From Weissella muntiaci (lineage in GTDB: Bacteria; Bacillota; Bacilli; Lactobacillales; Lactobacillaceae), in the NCBI RefSeq assembly GCF_008107635.1, contig NZ_SDGZ01000008.1, positions 48,626-112,625 on the forward strand: DNA of 64,000 nucleotides, given 5' to 3'. Under the pieces are notes generated by a model. It searched no databases. It was not told the DNA's origin and saw only the letters and a list, made by a program, of their open reading frames with translations. Both the position numbers and the translations under genes were made by a program. Positions 17,543 to 25,059 of the stretch are shown here, piece by piece (position 1 is the first letter of the stretch; each line of letters starts with the position of its first letter).

Positions 17543-19846
17543 ATGATTCGCAATTCTCATACTATGGAGTCTTTGGCTCCTAGATCAGTTGATACTGACA
17601 CACTTAACCGATATAAAGATATTATGAACGACGCACTCGAAAATGACTCAATTGATAATATTGCAATTTCAGGTAGTTACGGGAGTGGAAAGTCATCAAT
17701 CGTAAACTCTTTTTTTGAACAATCTGCGTATTCAAAAGAAATACTTAGGGTGAGTTTAGCAACTTTTAACGAAAAAGATGGATTGAACAATGAAAATAAA
17801 TATATTGATACTGTCAAAAAAAATGACAATGACGATCAGGTTATAGAAGCCAAGAATGTTTTTGCAAGTATGATCAATCAAATTATCTATCAAATTGATC
17901 CTAATAGAATTCCTTTAACAAGATTCAAGGTTAAAAAAGGGCTAAATAAATCTACTAAACTTGAAATTTTGACACTAGCTCTTTTGGTTGGTAGTTTATT
18001 TCTCAATTTAACGCCATATTATGGCAATGCCAAAGTAATTGCTGGTCGGCTAAGTTTTAGTGCAGAGACTTTGAGGACGTTTTTTAGTGTTTTAGAATTC
18101 CTTAGAAATATCGCAATAGTCGTCATTCCCTTGATGTTATTATGGAACATATTAGCAAACATTGAATTTAGTAAAATTAGTTTACTATCAAAATATGTCA
18201 AAGCAGAACTTTCGCTGGCAGGTGATGATCTCTTTGAAAAGTACGCAGACGAAATGCGTTATATTTTTGAGAGATCTAAGAAACGAATACTTGTCATTGA
18301 AGATTTAGATCGTTTCGAAGATTTATCAATCTTCACCAAACTAAGGGAATTAAATATAAAGCTCAATGCTAAAAGAGTTTCTGGCCAAAAAAGTATGCAT
18401 TGGCAATTTGTTTACTTAATAAGGGACACTATGTTCACAGACCCACTAGAAAGGGTAAAGTTTTTTGATTTAATAATTCCAGTTGTGCCTTACATTTCAA
18501 CTGGAAATTCGTATGAAAAAATTAGAACAATGTTTCCTAAGGTATCATTTAGATTAGCAACTATACTTGGCGAATATATATCTGACTACAGGCTACTACA
18601 AAATATAAAGAACGAGTTCGAATTCTATTATAACTTTTCAGAATTTGATAAATATGAAGAACTGCTGTCACTAATTAGTTTTAAAAACCTATTTCCCGCT
18701 GAATTTGATGTTTTACAGAATGGTAAAGGAATCCTAGCGGAAATAGTTAAAGGTGCCAAACGGGATGCAACAGACACCATAATACAATTGCAGCATGACA
18801 AACAAGAGATTACTTTGAAAAACTGGGATATAAATAATAATGGTAACTTAACCGACAAGGAACTCGAAAATCTGGCTAATCGTGTTAAAACAATTGATTT
18901 AAAAATAAATGAAACTCGCCAAAAAAGATTATCTGCGTTCGATTTTGAAAACTTTGAAAGTAAAGGATTTAAAATCAATGTGCTATTGAAAACTTTAGTC
19001 CAATATGATTTCATCACATTCGATTACTTAAAGATAATAAACAATTATTATGGCAAAAAAGATCACATCGCATTTTTACAGAATCTGAATACTGAAGGCT
19101 CTCTAAACTTAGACACTGCCGAAATGACAGATCTTCCAGGCCTTAGTAAAGAGTTGAGACCAAGAGATTATGGGTTAAAGCAGATATTAAATTTAGATTA
19201 CGCGATTTGGCTTGCGAAAAATCAAGATGATGATGAAGATACCAATAATTTTAAAGTTTTGATCAACACTGCGCTTTCTGAGAGCACTGACTTTGTAGAA
19301 AATATGATAAATAAAGACAATTCTATCTATTCTAAAATTATTGCTACAAGATTAACTTTTAACTTTGATTTGAGTATACTCAATTTCGAGACATTGCCAA
19401 TTAATGTAAAACTTGAAATTTTACATAAAAAACAGATTGATATCCATAAAGCCGAAAGTATATCAACAATTGCAAAATGGTTATTGAATACTCGACAGTT
19501 ACGTTTAAAGGACCTTGTTGGCTTACTCAATGATCCTGATTTCAGGGTTGATTGGAAGCATTTATTACTTCAAAATTCAGAAGTAAAGAGACGATTGGAC
19601 TTGGATTTAATTGATGACAAAAATTTGTGGCCGAACATGCTGGACTTTAACAATGCGAAACCATATCTGGAAACTGTAAAAACTTACTCTAATAGGTTCG
19701 GTTTTGATAACAGTTTAGTAAAATTTATCATTTATAACAACATCAATCTTAGCGACCAAATGAAAGATGAATTGAAAACAGATAATATTGACCTTGCAAA
19801 TTTGGACCCTCATATCCGAAATCAATTATTGACCAAACTCAAATAA
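17543..19846 (+). CDS. KAP/YobI-like P-loop NTPase with inserted membrane helices
   Basis: The protein is 767 aa from ATG 17543; AGGAG at 17533-17537 fits this start, not the GTG at 17537. Walker A is GSYGSGKSS (about residues 44-52) and Walker B is RILVIEDLDRFED (about 250). Two hydrophobic helices lie between them (about 145-165 and 190-212), the hallmark of KAP-family NTPases, which sit on the inner face of the membrane; YobI-like proteins share this layout. The remaining about 450 residues are helical with no enzymatic domain I can name. KAP proteins are scattered on plasmids and phages and are linked to host defence (established association). It is monocistronic with a strong terminator. 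Confidence 0.8.
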   Translation: MIRNSHTMESLAPRSVDTDTLNRYKDIMNDALENDSIDNIAISGSYGSGKSSIVNSFFEQSAYSKEILRVSLATFNEKDGLNNENKYIDTVKKNDNDDQVIEAKNVFASMINQIIYQIDPNRIPLTRFKVKKGLNKSTKLEILTLALLVGSLFLNLTPYYGNAKVIAGRLSFSAETLRTFFSVLEFLRNIAIVVIPLMLLWNILANIEFSKISLLSKYVKAELSLAGDDLFEKYADEMRYIFERSKKRILVIEDLDRFEDLSIFTKLRELNIKLNAKRVSGQKSMHWQFVYLIRDTMFTDPLERVKFFDLIIPVVPYISTGNSYEKIRTMFPKVSFRLATILGEYISDYRLLQNIKNEFEFYYNFSEFDKYEELLSLISFKNLFPAEFDVLQNGKGILAEIVKGAKRDATDTIIQLQHDKQEITLKNWDINNNGNLTDKELENLANRVKTIDLKINETRQKRLSAFDFENFESKGFKINVLLKTLVQYDFITFDYLKIINNYYGKKDHIAFLQNLNTEGSLNLDTAEMTDLPGLSKELRPRDYGLKQILNLDYAIWLAKNQDDDEDTNNFKVLINTALSESTDFVENMINKDNSIYSKIIATRLTFNFDLSILNFETLPINVKLEILHKKQIDIHKAESISTIAKWLLNTRQLRLKDLVGLLNDPDFRVDWKHLLLQNSEVKRRLDLDLIDDKNLWPNMLDFNNAKPYLETVKTYSNRFGFDNSLVKFIIYNNINLSDQMKDELKTDNIDLANLDPHIRNQLLTKLK

Positions 19847-19866
19847 GAATAATGAGTTTATATAGA

Positions 19867-19964
19867 TTAAAGCCCATCTAGTTAATTCTTAAAACTAGAT
19901 GGGCTTTAAAGTCTAAGTTTAAGTAACCTAGCGTTAAAGATAGTCCTTTAACGCTAAGTTACTT
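19867..19964. terminator. two tandem strong hairpins after the NTPase
   Basis: Hairpin 1 has perfect 17-bp arms (19867-19883 / 19893-19909). Hairpin 2 has 19-bp arms with one mismatch (19921-19939 / 19946-19964). The first is the terminator; the second is unexplained and could be a terminator for the opposite strand or a recombination remnant. Confidence 0.75.
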
Positions 19965-20096
19965 TTAATTAATATTAGATCTATGGCCTACTCCGAGTAT
20001 TTGTCCTAATACTAACATTTTATCCTTTCATCTATCTTTTATGATAATTTCGGATAACCCCTTTTGGCTACTGTCTTAGTACCCAGTAGTTTGCTT

Positions 20097-20315
20097 TTAC
20101 GTAACGCACATGATAGGATGTATGCGCAGAAGCCGACAAGAGGTGCGAACTCTTACCGGCGGACAAGTTTCGGAATATGTGTGTTGGGCTGGTAAGTTAA
20201 TTCTTATCAGCTTTTTCTTTATCGCATAGGCAGTTGCAATTTGAATTACAAATTTTCCTAATGCGGTTAGAATGATTGAGGTTGCCGTGGCAACTAGAAC
20301 AATCAATATACACAT
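20097..20315 (-). CDS. candidate type I toxin, copy 1 (C-terminal frameshift)
   Basis: A tiny hydrophobic protein begins MCILIVLVATATSIILTALG and reaches AYAIKKK; GGAAGGG is spaced correctly before ATG. It is convergent with, and overlaps, small RNA 1 (20126-20217). The A-run after the lysines has 5 A against 6 in copies 2 and 3. Restoring one A gives KKKADKN and a stop (39 aa); as it stands the frame reads on for 72 codons through the RNA gene. Homologous to copy 2 (shared ATSIIL-x-A-x-G and AY-x-x-KKK). A single membrane helix plus basic tail fits small membrane-active type I toxins. Confidence 0.55.
   Translation of the reverse strand: MCILIVLVATATSIILTALGKFVIQIATAYAIKKKLIRINLPAQHTYSETCPPVRVRTSCRLLRIHPIMCVT
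20126..20217 (+). ncRNA. structured small RNA, copy 1
   Basis: The promoter is TTGCTT (20091-20096), 17 bp, TAGGAT (20114-20119). A 5' stem-loop (20133-20159) is followed by GGCGGACAAGT and a terminator, GCTGGTAAG / CTTATCAGC (20188-20211) plus T5. Its 3' end is antisense to the end of the toxin-like ORF, the geometry of 3'-overlapping antitoxin RNAs such as RatA or SR4. Confidence 0.65.
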
Positions 20316-20475
20316 AATCCCTTCCTATCCGGATCATTTCAGGACCGTCATTATTCCAGAATGTTTGTGAGATTCGAATACATATTCATCGACTCCCATC
20401 GTTTCATTGGACTATGTAAGATTAATTTATATTTGACGAACGGTCATAGTTTTAATAGGTGTTTCACCTAATTTA
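20316..20475. other. intergenic between small-RNA copies 1 and 2
   Basis: It contains the toxin-1 RBS, and TGAC-GAACG-GTCA at 20434-20446, a short palindrome that resembles a TetR-type half-site pair. No gene is seen. Confidence 0.4.
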
Positions 20476-20511
20476 CTTGCGTGTATCATGAACGCAATGT
20501 ATAATATACAT

Positions 20512-20617
20512 ATACAAAGAAACCGGTAAGAGTTGCAGCTCCTACCGGCGGACAAGTCTTAGAGTATCTTGGTTAGTCGATTATTTGTTCTTAGTGAACT
20601 GATAATCGGCTTTTTTC
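20512..20617 (+). ncRNA. structured small RNA, copy 2
   Basis: The promoter is TTGCGT (20477-20482), 17 bp, TATAAT (20500-20505). The 5' stem-loop at 20523-20548 is near perfect, and base changes relative to copy 3 keep pairing (C-G against T-G at the stem base). GGCGGACAAGT is conserved. The terminator is 20575-20584 / 20602-20611 plus T6. Its 3' half is antisense to the copy 2 toxin-like ORF. Confidence 0.7.
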
Positions 20618-20703
20618 TTTGTGTAATAAGCTTTTGACAAATTGATTGCCAAGATACCTATTGCACCAAGAATGATAGACGTTGCAATTGCGAACGCGAC
20701 CAA
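20581..20703 (-). CDS. candidate type I toxin, copy 2 (40 aa, TTG start)
   Basis: From TTG at 20703, with AGAGG seven bases upstream, it reads MVAFAIATSIILGAIG and on through AYYTKKKAD to a stop inside the small-RNA terminator. It shares the pattern of copy 1. The nearby ATG in TTTATGG is one base out of frame, so either TTG is used or a G was lost after ATG. An upstream in-phase ORF (20797 downward, MASYMEYALTLL, RBS GGAGG) overlaps in another frame and may be a leader peptide. A perfect TATAAT on this strand lies near 20834. Confidence 0.5.
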   Translation of the reverse strand: MVAFAIATSIILGAIGILAINLSKAYYTKKKADYQFTKNK

Positions 20704-20916
20704 ACCATAAACCTCTCATATTTAGTATCATCTCTTCACCACCAGTCTTAGAGAATTTGGTGAGTAGTGTGAGTGCATACTCCATATAACTTGCCATAGC
20801 CTCCAGGTAATTACTCCTTTGGCTACAGCTTTAATTATAGCTTATTAGAGTTCATTTTAGAAATTTCAAAAAAATTTATTTATTTTTTCTTTCTTTAGTC
20901 TATGTTATTATACCTG

Positions 20917-21021
20917 TTGTAAAGAAGTTGGTAAGAGCTGCAACTCTCACCGGCGGACAAGTTTCAGAATATGTGTGTTTGGGCTGATAAGCTGATAAGT
21001 TAATTCTTATCAGCTTTTTTC
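20917..21021 (+). ncRNA. structured small RNA, copy 3
   Basis: TATTAT (20906-20911) is a possible -10 with no good -35. The 5' stem-loop (20928-20953), GGCGGACAAGT and a terminator GCTGATAAG / CTTATCAGC (20991-21014) plus T6 are conserved. There is an extra tandem copy of GCTGATAA just before the terminator. The facing strand has no toxin-like ORF, so this is an orphan or decoy antitoxin RNA. Confidence 0.6.
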
Positions 21022-21193
21022 TTTGTTTTATTTTTTCTGTCTTTGTATAATTAATTCACAATTGAAGTTATAAACTTGCCAAATTCTGCATTATCAAATA
21101 ATATTGTAATAATTAGATACTATTCACATATTTTATTGAGTCAAATCAACATGTTACATTAGATACAATTCATTTAATACCGCAGGGGATGAA

Positions 21194-21934
21194 ATGGCGA
21201 AAACTTACAGAAAACTGAATGAAGAAGATATTAAATCTCATCAAAGCATTCAGTTATTATTACAAGCCTTTGATATGTTTGTTGCTTACGTAAAATTTCA
21301 AACAAAAGTTGAAAGCTACTACTCATTAGAAAAGATCACAGGCATATCAAAATTAGCTTTAGCAACCCTCTCATCAAAAACCACACCACGTCCAAGCTGG
21401 AATACCTTCAAGAAGGCGATTATCTACGTAGCGGAAGCTGATGAGCATTTTGCTAAAGTAAAAATGTATGTAGAACAAATCGAACAAATAATACCAAAAT
21501 TGTTTGAATTACAACTCTCTCAAGATCAAATTACTACCTACGCGAAAGATCTACGAACCATATTGGATGTAAACTGGGTTGTTACTTATGAAGCTCTAAA
21601 TAGAAAATACCAAACCGCGGTAACACCAGGTCATATTTTCGATCGTTTAGATGCGAATAAACCTTTAGCGTTGTTTATGTATATCACGGACCATGAATTA
21701 TTAGACGTAATTCCAGACAAAACAGAAGATCAAAAGTCTTCAAATAAAGAACGCTCATTATTAATGATGGCCAATTATTTCCTGGAATTTTACCCAAAAG
21801 ATCATGTAATTGACCAATCATTGTTTAAACAATTGTCTGCAATCAAAATGCTGAATATGCCCATTACAAAAAAAGAACTAGGTTTAAAAAACACTCAGCT
21901 AGTTACAAATTTCTACAATTCTCAAATTGACTAA
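21194..21934 (+). CDS. putative DNA-binding protein, paralogue-like to 22125
   Basis: This 246-aa soluble protein is in no family I recognise. An N-terminal helix-turn-helix-like stretch (about residues 42-75: YYSLEKITGISKLALATLSS, then PRPSW) parallels residues 40-75 of the next gene (EIADLTNLPISTLYRLE, then KPTW). A second HTH-like stretch lies at the C-terminus (ITKKELGLKNTQLVTNFYN). The two-HTH layout suggests a regulator. The RBS is AGGGGAT, with a possible promoter TTGAGT-N18-TAGATA upstream. There is no clear terminator before 22125. Confidence 0.65.
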   Translation: MAKTYRKLNEEDIKSHQSIQLLLQAFDMFVAYVKFQTKVESYYSLEKITGISKLALATLSSKTTPRPSWNTFKKAIIYVAEADEHFAKVKMYVEQIEQIIPKLFELQLSQDQITTYAKDLRTILDVNWVVTYEALNRKYQTAVTPGHIFDRLDANKPLALFMYITDHELLDVIPDKTEDQKSSNKERSLLMMANYFLEFYPKDHVIDQSLFKQLSAIKMLNMPITKKELGLKNTQLVTNFYNSQID

Positions 21935-22124
21935 ATCACTTAAAAACATCTATTTTGATTAGTGTTATTTCTATGATAAGATCCAACCTGCCTTATGAGT
22001 ATTTCTAATGTCAAAGACAGCAGGTATTTGCTTTATCCCTTGCAGACCGGGTTGTATAGAGTCTATTTCATATATACTCGAGAAATACTATAATTAATTA
22101 GACTAGTGAATTAAGGAGGATAAC

Positions 22125-22868
22125 ATGGCGATAAATTTTAATCAGAACTTAGAGACTTCAATTTCAAACTTCGCTATTGAAGATCGCCTAAAATCACAAT
22201 TTAATCTATTTAGAGAATGGCTAATACATGAACACCAGGCATCTTCTTTTGCGGAGATAGCAGACTTAACTAATCTACCTATATCAACCCTGTATCGACT
22301 CGAAAAAGCCAAAGTTAAAAAGCCTACGTGGGCACTGTACTCAAAAGTTATCAGATTTATGGGAAATATATCGGATGAGAAGAAAACGTCTAAAGACTTG
22401 ATCCTAATAACAAAACAAGTCGTTGATTTTATTAACTCTCCTCTTCCAACTTTTTTAAAAAGCAACAAAATAGGAACTTACACATTCAAACTTTGGGATA
22501 AAACGATCCATAATGCACAGTCGCGAATTTCAGAATTTGGGCCAACTTCACAAATCCTTTGGAGTATTCCCGCTCACAAAGTTATTGACCTATATTTAAC
22601 ATTAATCAACAATAATGAAATCAATAGAATTTTACAGTGTAGTAAATCCATTTCTGAAAACGAAGCTAAAGATACAAATTACATATTTGATTTGTTGTCT
22701 ACCTTTTTAGCAAGGACTGCCAGACTATCACCAAAAGAAATTTTTGATGACTTTGGTGTTGACCGTTCCATGTTGATACGTTGGAAGAACATTGTCGAAT
22801 ATAAAGATATATCGGGCGCTAAGAATATTAGTTTCGCAGGTAAATTACTCCTATTTCAAAACAAATAA
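22125..22868 (+). CDS. putative DNA-binding protein with terminal HTHs
   Basis: This 247-aa protein has an N-terminal HTH-like segment (about residues 38-65) followed by KPTW, a helical middle, and a second HTH-like segment near residues 205-225 (SPKEIFDDFGVDRSMLIRWKN). The layout matches 21194 and, more loosely, the minus-strand gene 27399. RBS is AGGAGG. It converges on the 22901 operon with a shared terminator. Confidence 0.65.
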   Translation: MAINFNQNLETSISNFAIEDRLKSQFNLFREWLIHEHQASSFAEIADLTNLPISTLYRLEKAKVKKPTWALYSKVIRFMGNISDEKKTSKDLILITKQVVDFINSPLPTFLKSNKIGTYTFKLWDKTIHNAQSRISEFGPTSQILWSIPAHKVIDLYLTLINNNEINRILQCSKSISENEAKDTNYIFDLLSTFLARTARLSPKEIFDDFGVDRSMLIRWKNIVEYKDISGAKNISFAGKLLLFQNK

Positions 22869-22907
22869 AAAGGAATGGTATTTTTTTTACCATTCCTTTT
22901 TTATTTG
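22863..22907. terminator. bidirectional terminator
   Basis: AAAGGAATGGTA / TACCATTCCTTT with A- and T-runs on both sides, between convergent genes. Confidence 0.9.
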
Positions 22908-23311
22908 ACCAACCTGTCCACCAATTGACGATCAACTTTAACATTATTTGGTGATCCTGATGTCACACTATATAATTTAGTCGGCTCCGAACTCAAAATC
23001 ATTGTTGGCACTGTTTTTATCTTATATTTTACAGCTAAACTTTTCCCTGGCTGGTTATTTGTTGAAACTCTGATTATCTTTTGTGCGCTAGTTTTGTGCT
23101 CTAATTCATCAATGTAAGGCATAAGTGCAGAACAATATGGACAATCATCTCGATAAAATAATATAGTGACTTTCTCTTCCTTGCTTTCTAAGGCGTAATC
23201 AGCCAATCTAGCTGTTTTAACGTGTGTAGCATTAACATGCCAAACCGTAAATAAAACGCTCGCACAGGCCATTAAAATCAGTCCTAGCACAAGTAAAAGT
23301 CTTTTATTCAA
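22901..23311 (-). CDS. thioredoxin-fold exported protein
   Basis: The protein is 136 aa from a TTG start at 23311, chosen because GGGAG is 7 bp upstream and the first residues MNKRLLLVLGLILMA then give a clean signal anchor. The extended frame to 23386 lacks an RBS. A single N-terminal helix is followed by a thioredoxin-like domain with CPYC at residues 57-60 and KTVPTMI (cis-Pro loop). It resembles PedC/BrcD-type or conjugation-associated thiol oxidoreductases acting outside the membrane. It is the last gene of the minus-strand membrane-protein cluster. Confidence 0.82.
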   Translation of the reverse strand: MNKRLLLVLGLILMACASVLFTVWHVNATHVKTARLADYALESKEEKVTILFYRDDCPYCSALMPYIDELEHKTSAQKIIRVSTNNQPGKSLAVKYKIKTVPTMILSSEPTKLYSVTSGSPNNVKVDRQLVDRLVK

Positions 23312-23330
23312 TGTTTTACTCCCTTTGTAC

Positions 23331-23450
23331 TCACAAAATGCTCGTAACCAGTTCAATTGAAGCAATGATCGCCAGACAAATAGCAAATACTACACTAATC
23401 ATCAAAAGATCCATTGCGTTTTCTATTCCTTGATTGTGTGACTTAGTCAT
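23331..23450 (-). CDS. 39-aa single-span membrane protein
   Basis: ATG at 23450 with TTGGAG seven bases upstream reads MTKSHNQGIENAMDLLMISV, then a hydrophobic helix (VFAICLAIIASIEL) and VTSIL. It fits exactly in the 150-bp gap between the thioredoxin-like gene and the 23465 gene, with correct spacing on both sides. Its size and single helix suggest a small subunit of the membrane complex encoded by the cluster. Function unknown. Confidence 0.7.
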   Translation of the reverse strand: MTKSHNQGIENAMDLLMISVVFAICLAIIASIELVTSIL

Positions 23451-23464
23451 AATCTACTCCAATA

Positions 23465-23791
23465 TTACAAAGCAAAAAGTGGTATACCCATCATCTCCAA
23501 AAATGAAACGTCATTAGTATTTTCAACGCTGATATAGTGAATGTTTTCACCGGTACGTTCATCCGTAACACTCAAATACCTGGTGTCTTTTAACAAATCA
23601 CTTTCAACAATCAAAACATATATTCCAAGTTCTATTTCTGAGAATCTATCTATCCAATTGATTTGTTGAACACTTTCGATACCAATTGTCAAAATATCAC
23701 TCAAATGACTTTCAAATGATTTTCTGTCTGTATAATCTTGGCTGTTAATTTCATGCTCTGGGATATTGCTTAAACCACTTACGTTACTCAT
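23465..23791 (-). CDS. hypothetical cytoplasmic protein, 108 aa
   Basis: The start is ATG 23791 (MSNVSGLSNIPEHE), supported by TAGGAGA about 8 bp upstream; the longer frame to 23827 has no RBS. The sequence is acidic with no membrane helix or signal. The region from about residue 55 (ELGIYVLIVESDLL) looks like a small alpha/beta domain. I do not recognise it. A gap of 117 bp separates it from the 23909 gene. Confidence 0.6.
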   Translation of the reverse strand: MSNVSGLSNIPEHEINSQDYTDRKSFESHLSDILTIGIESVQQINWIDRFSEIELGIYVLIVESDLLKDTRYLSVTDERTGENIHYISVENTNDVSFLEMMGIPLFAL

Positions 23792-23908
23792 TACTAATCT
23801 CCTAATGGGGTTAATTAATATATACATTAAATAAAACTATGATTATTTCATAATTGAAAGTTTACTCCATTATTCAAATATTTTAAAGCTATTCTTAAGA
23901 TTGACTAC

Positions 23909-24532
23909 TCAATTCACTTTACCTTTGTTAAGTACTTCTCTAAATCCTTGTACTCTTTCTACACTTTCTACCATTTTTTCCTTGCTATTTATTTCAAATT
24001 TATACTCGGTACTTTTTGTTAAGGTTGATTTTGAAAGTGCGTTGACACTGGTTGGAGTTGTAGCTAAGTACGATATCACTACACCATATTCTTTTTTATT
24101 TTTACTATCATTACTTTCAGGCAACTTATAAATAAATACATTAGTGACTTTTGAACGCAAATTTAAATTATTTATCATTGATTGTCCCGCTGTATCTTCG
24201 TCACTAGGCATTAGCTCATTTAAATCATCTGAACTATTCAATATTTTTTGGATTTTCTGTTTGTTTTCCAGGTACTCTCGCTGATTATGCCAACTATAGG
24301 CTTCTTTTGCTACTAAGTTTATTAGTTCTACAGGCTTTCTGTCCGTAGTATCTGGAACTTCCATAAGTAAATTGAGTTTTTTACTGGAATCTTTGTTTGA
24401 ATTTTTTAGCATTTGATACTCTTTTGTTTCATTAGTCAGCTCATTTTTAATCCGAAACTCATCTAAACAAAAGATTAATGACAAGATAAGCAATAAACCA
24501 GTAATTATGTTCGTCCATGTTTTATTGTTCAT
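23909..24532 (-). CDS. single-span membrane protein, possibly VirB8-like
   Basis: This 207-aa protein has one N-terminal helix (about residues 9-24) and an extracytoplasmic domain: a helical stretch at 30-110 followed by a predicted beta part (FIYKLPES, EYGVVISYLA, EYKFEINS). It overlaps the upstream gene by 4 bp (ATGA), so the two are translationally coupled. The 24529 product has the same topology and order of secondary structure. A VirB8/TcpC-like NTF2 fold is plausible but is inference only. Confidence 0.65.
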   Translation of the reverse strand: MNNKTWTNIITGLLLILSLIFCLDEFRIKNELTNETKEYQMLKNSNKDSSKKLNLLMEVPDTTDRKPVELINLVAKEAYSWHNQREYLENKQKIQKILNSSDDLNELMPSDEDTAGQSMINNLNLRSKVTNVFIYKLPESNDSKNKKEYGVVISYLATTPTSVNALSKSTLTKSTEYKFEINSKEKMVESVERVQGFREVLNKGKVN

Positions 24533-25041
24533 GATGTTGCCTGAACTTTCTCGAATCCTATAATCTTATTCGTTACAGTATTATATTTAACCTTCACGCT
24601 TGTGTTGTTATCCAAGTTGCTTTTAACCCAGATCCATAAATATTTTCCACGTGATAATCGATAATAATAAGTCCAGTCTGATTCGTTGCCTCCTATTAAT
24701 GGTTGTTGAATTTGAGTTGGTTGAAAATATAAATCTTGTGACATGAAATTATTTATTTTATTAACTTGATCGATTGTTGATGGGTTTGAAGATGAATCTG
24801 AGGTGAATTTCAGCAGCTCTTTTGTCGCAGTTCTTGCTTGTATTAATCCTTTGTCAGGATCATTGTTAATACTTTCAATTTCTTCTTTTATGCTAATCTG
24901 CTTTTTATTTTGTGTACTAACTTTATTTTTCATGTTTCTAACCGAATTATGAAGTACCCCGTCTGAAATTCCGGCAATTAAAAAAATACCAAGTGAAATT
25001 ACAAATAAAACCATTGTTGAATTTTTTCTTCTACTATTCAC
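24529..25041 (-). CDS. single-span membrane protein, partner of 23909
   Basis: The 170-aa protein uses a GTG start at 25041 with AAGGGGA upstream. An N-terminal anchor (about residues 10-28) precedes a coiled-coil-like region (about 32-65). The extracytoplasmic C-terminus has TYYYRLSRGKYLWIWVKS and a closing strand. It is 18 bp downstream of the wall-hydrolase gene and overlaps the next gene by 4 bp. Its place beside a VirB1-like enzyme favours a role in a transfer channel. Family not recognised. Confidence 0.65.
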   Translation of the reverse strand: MNSRRKNSTMVLFVISLGIFLIAGISDGVLHNSVRNMKNKVSTQNKKQISIKEEIESINNDPDKGLIQARTATKELLKFTSDSSSNPSTIDQVNKINNFMSQDLYFQPTQIQQPLIGGNESDWTYYYRLSRGKYLWIWVKSNLDNNTSVKVKYNTVTNKIIGFEKVQATS

Positions 25042-25059
25042 AAATACATCCCCTTTTAT

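Noticed and set aside
19921..19964. Transposon terminal inverted repeat
   Set aside because: Both arms are adjacent (6-bp loop) and no transposase or target duplication is visible; more likely a hairpin.
20434..20446. TetR operator between small-RNA copies
   Set aside because: Arms of only 4 bp and overlap with a TTGACG that could be an unused -35; too weak for a separate claim.
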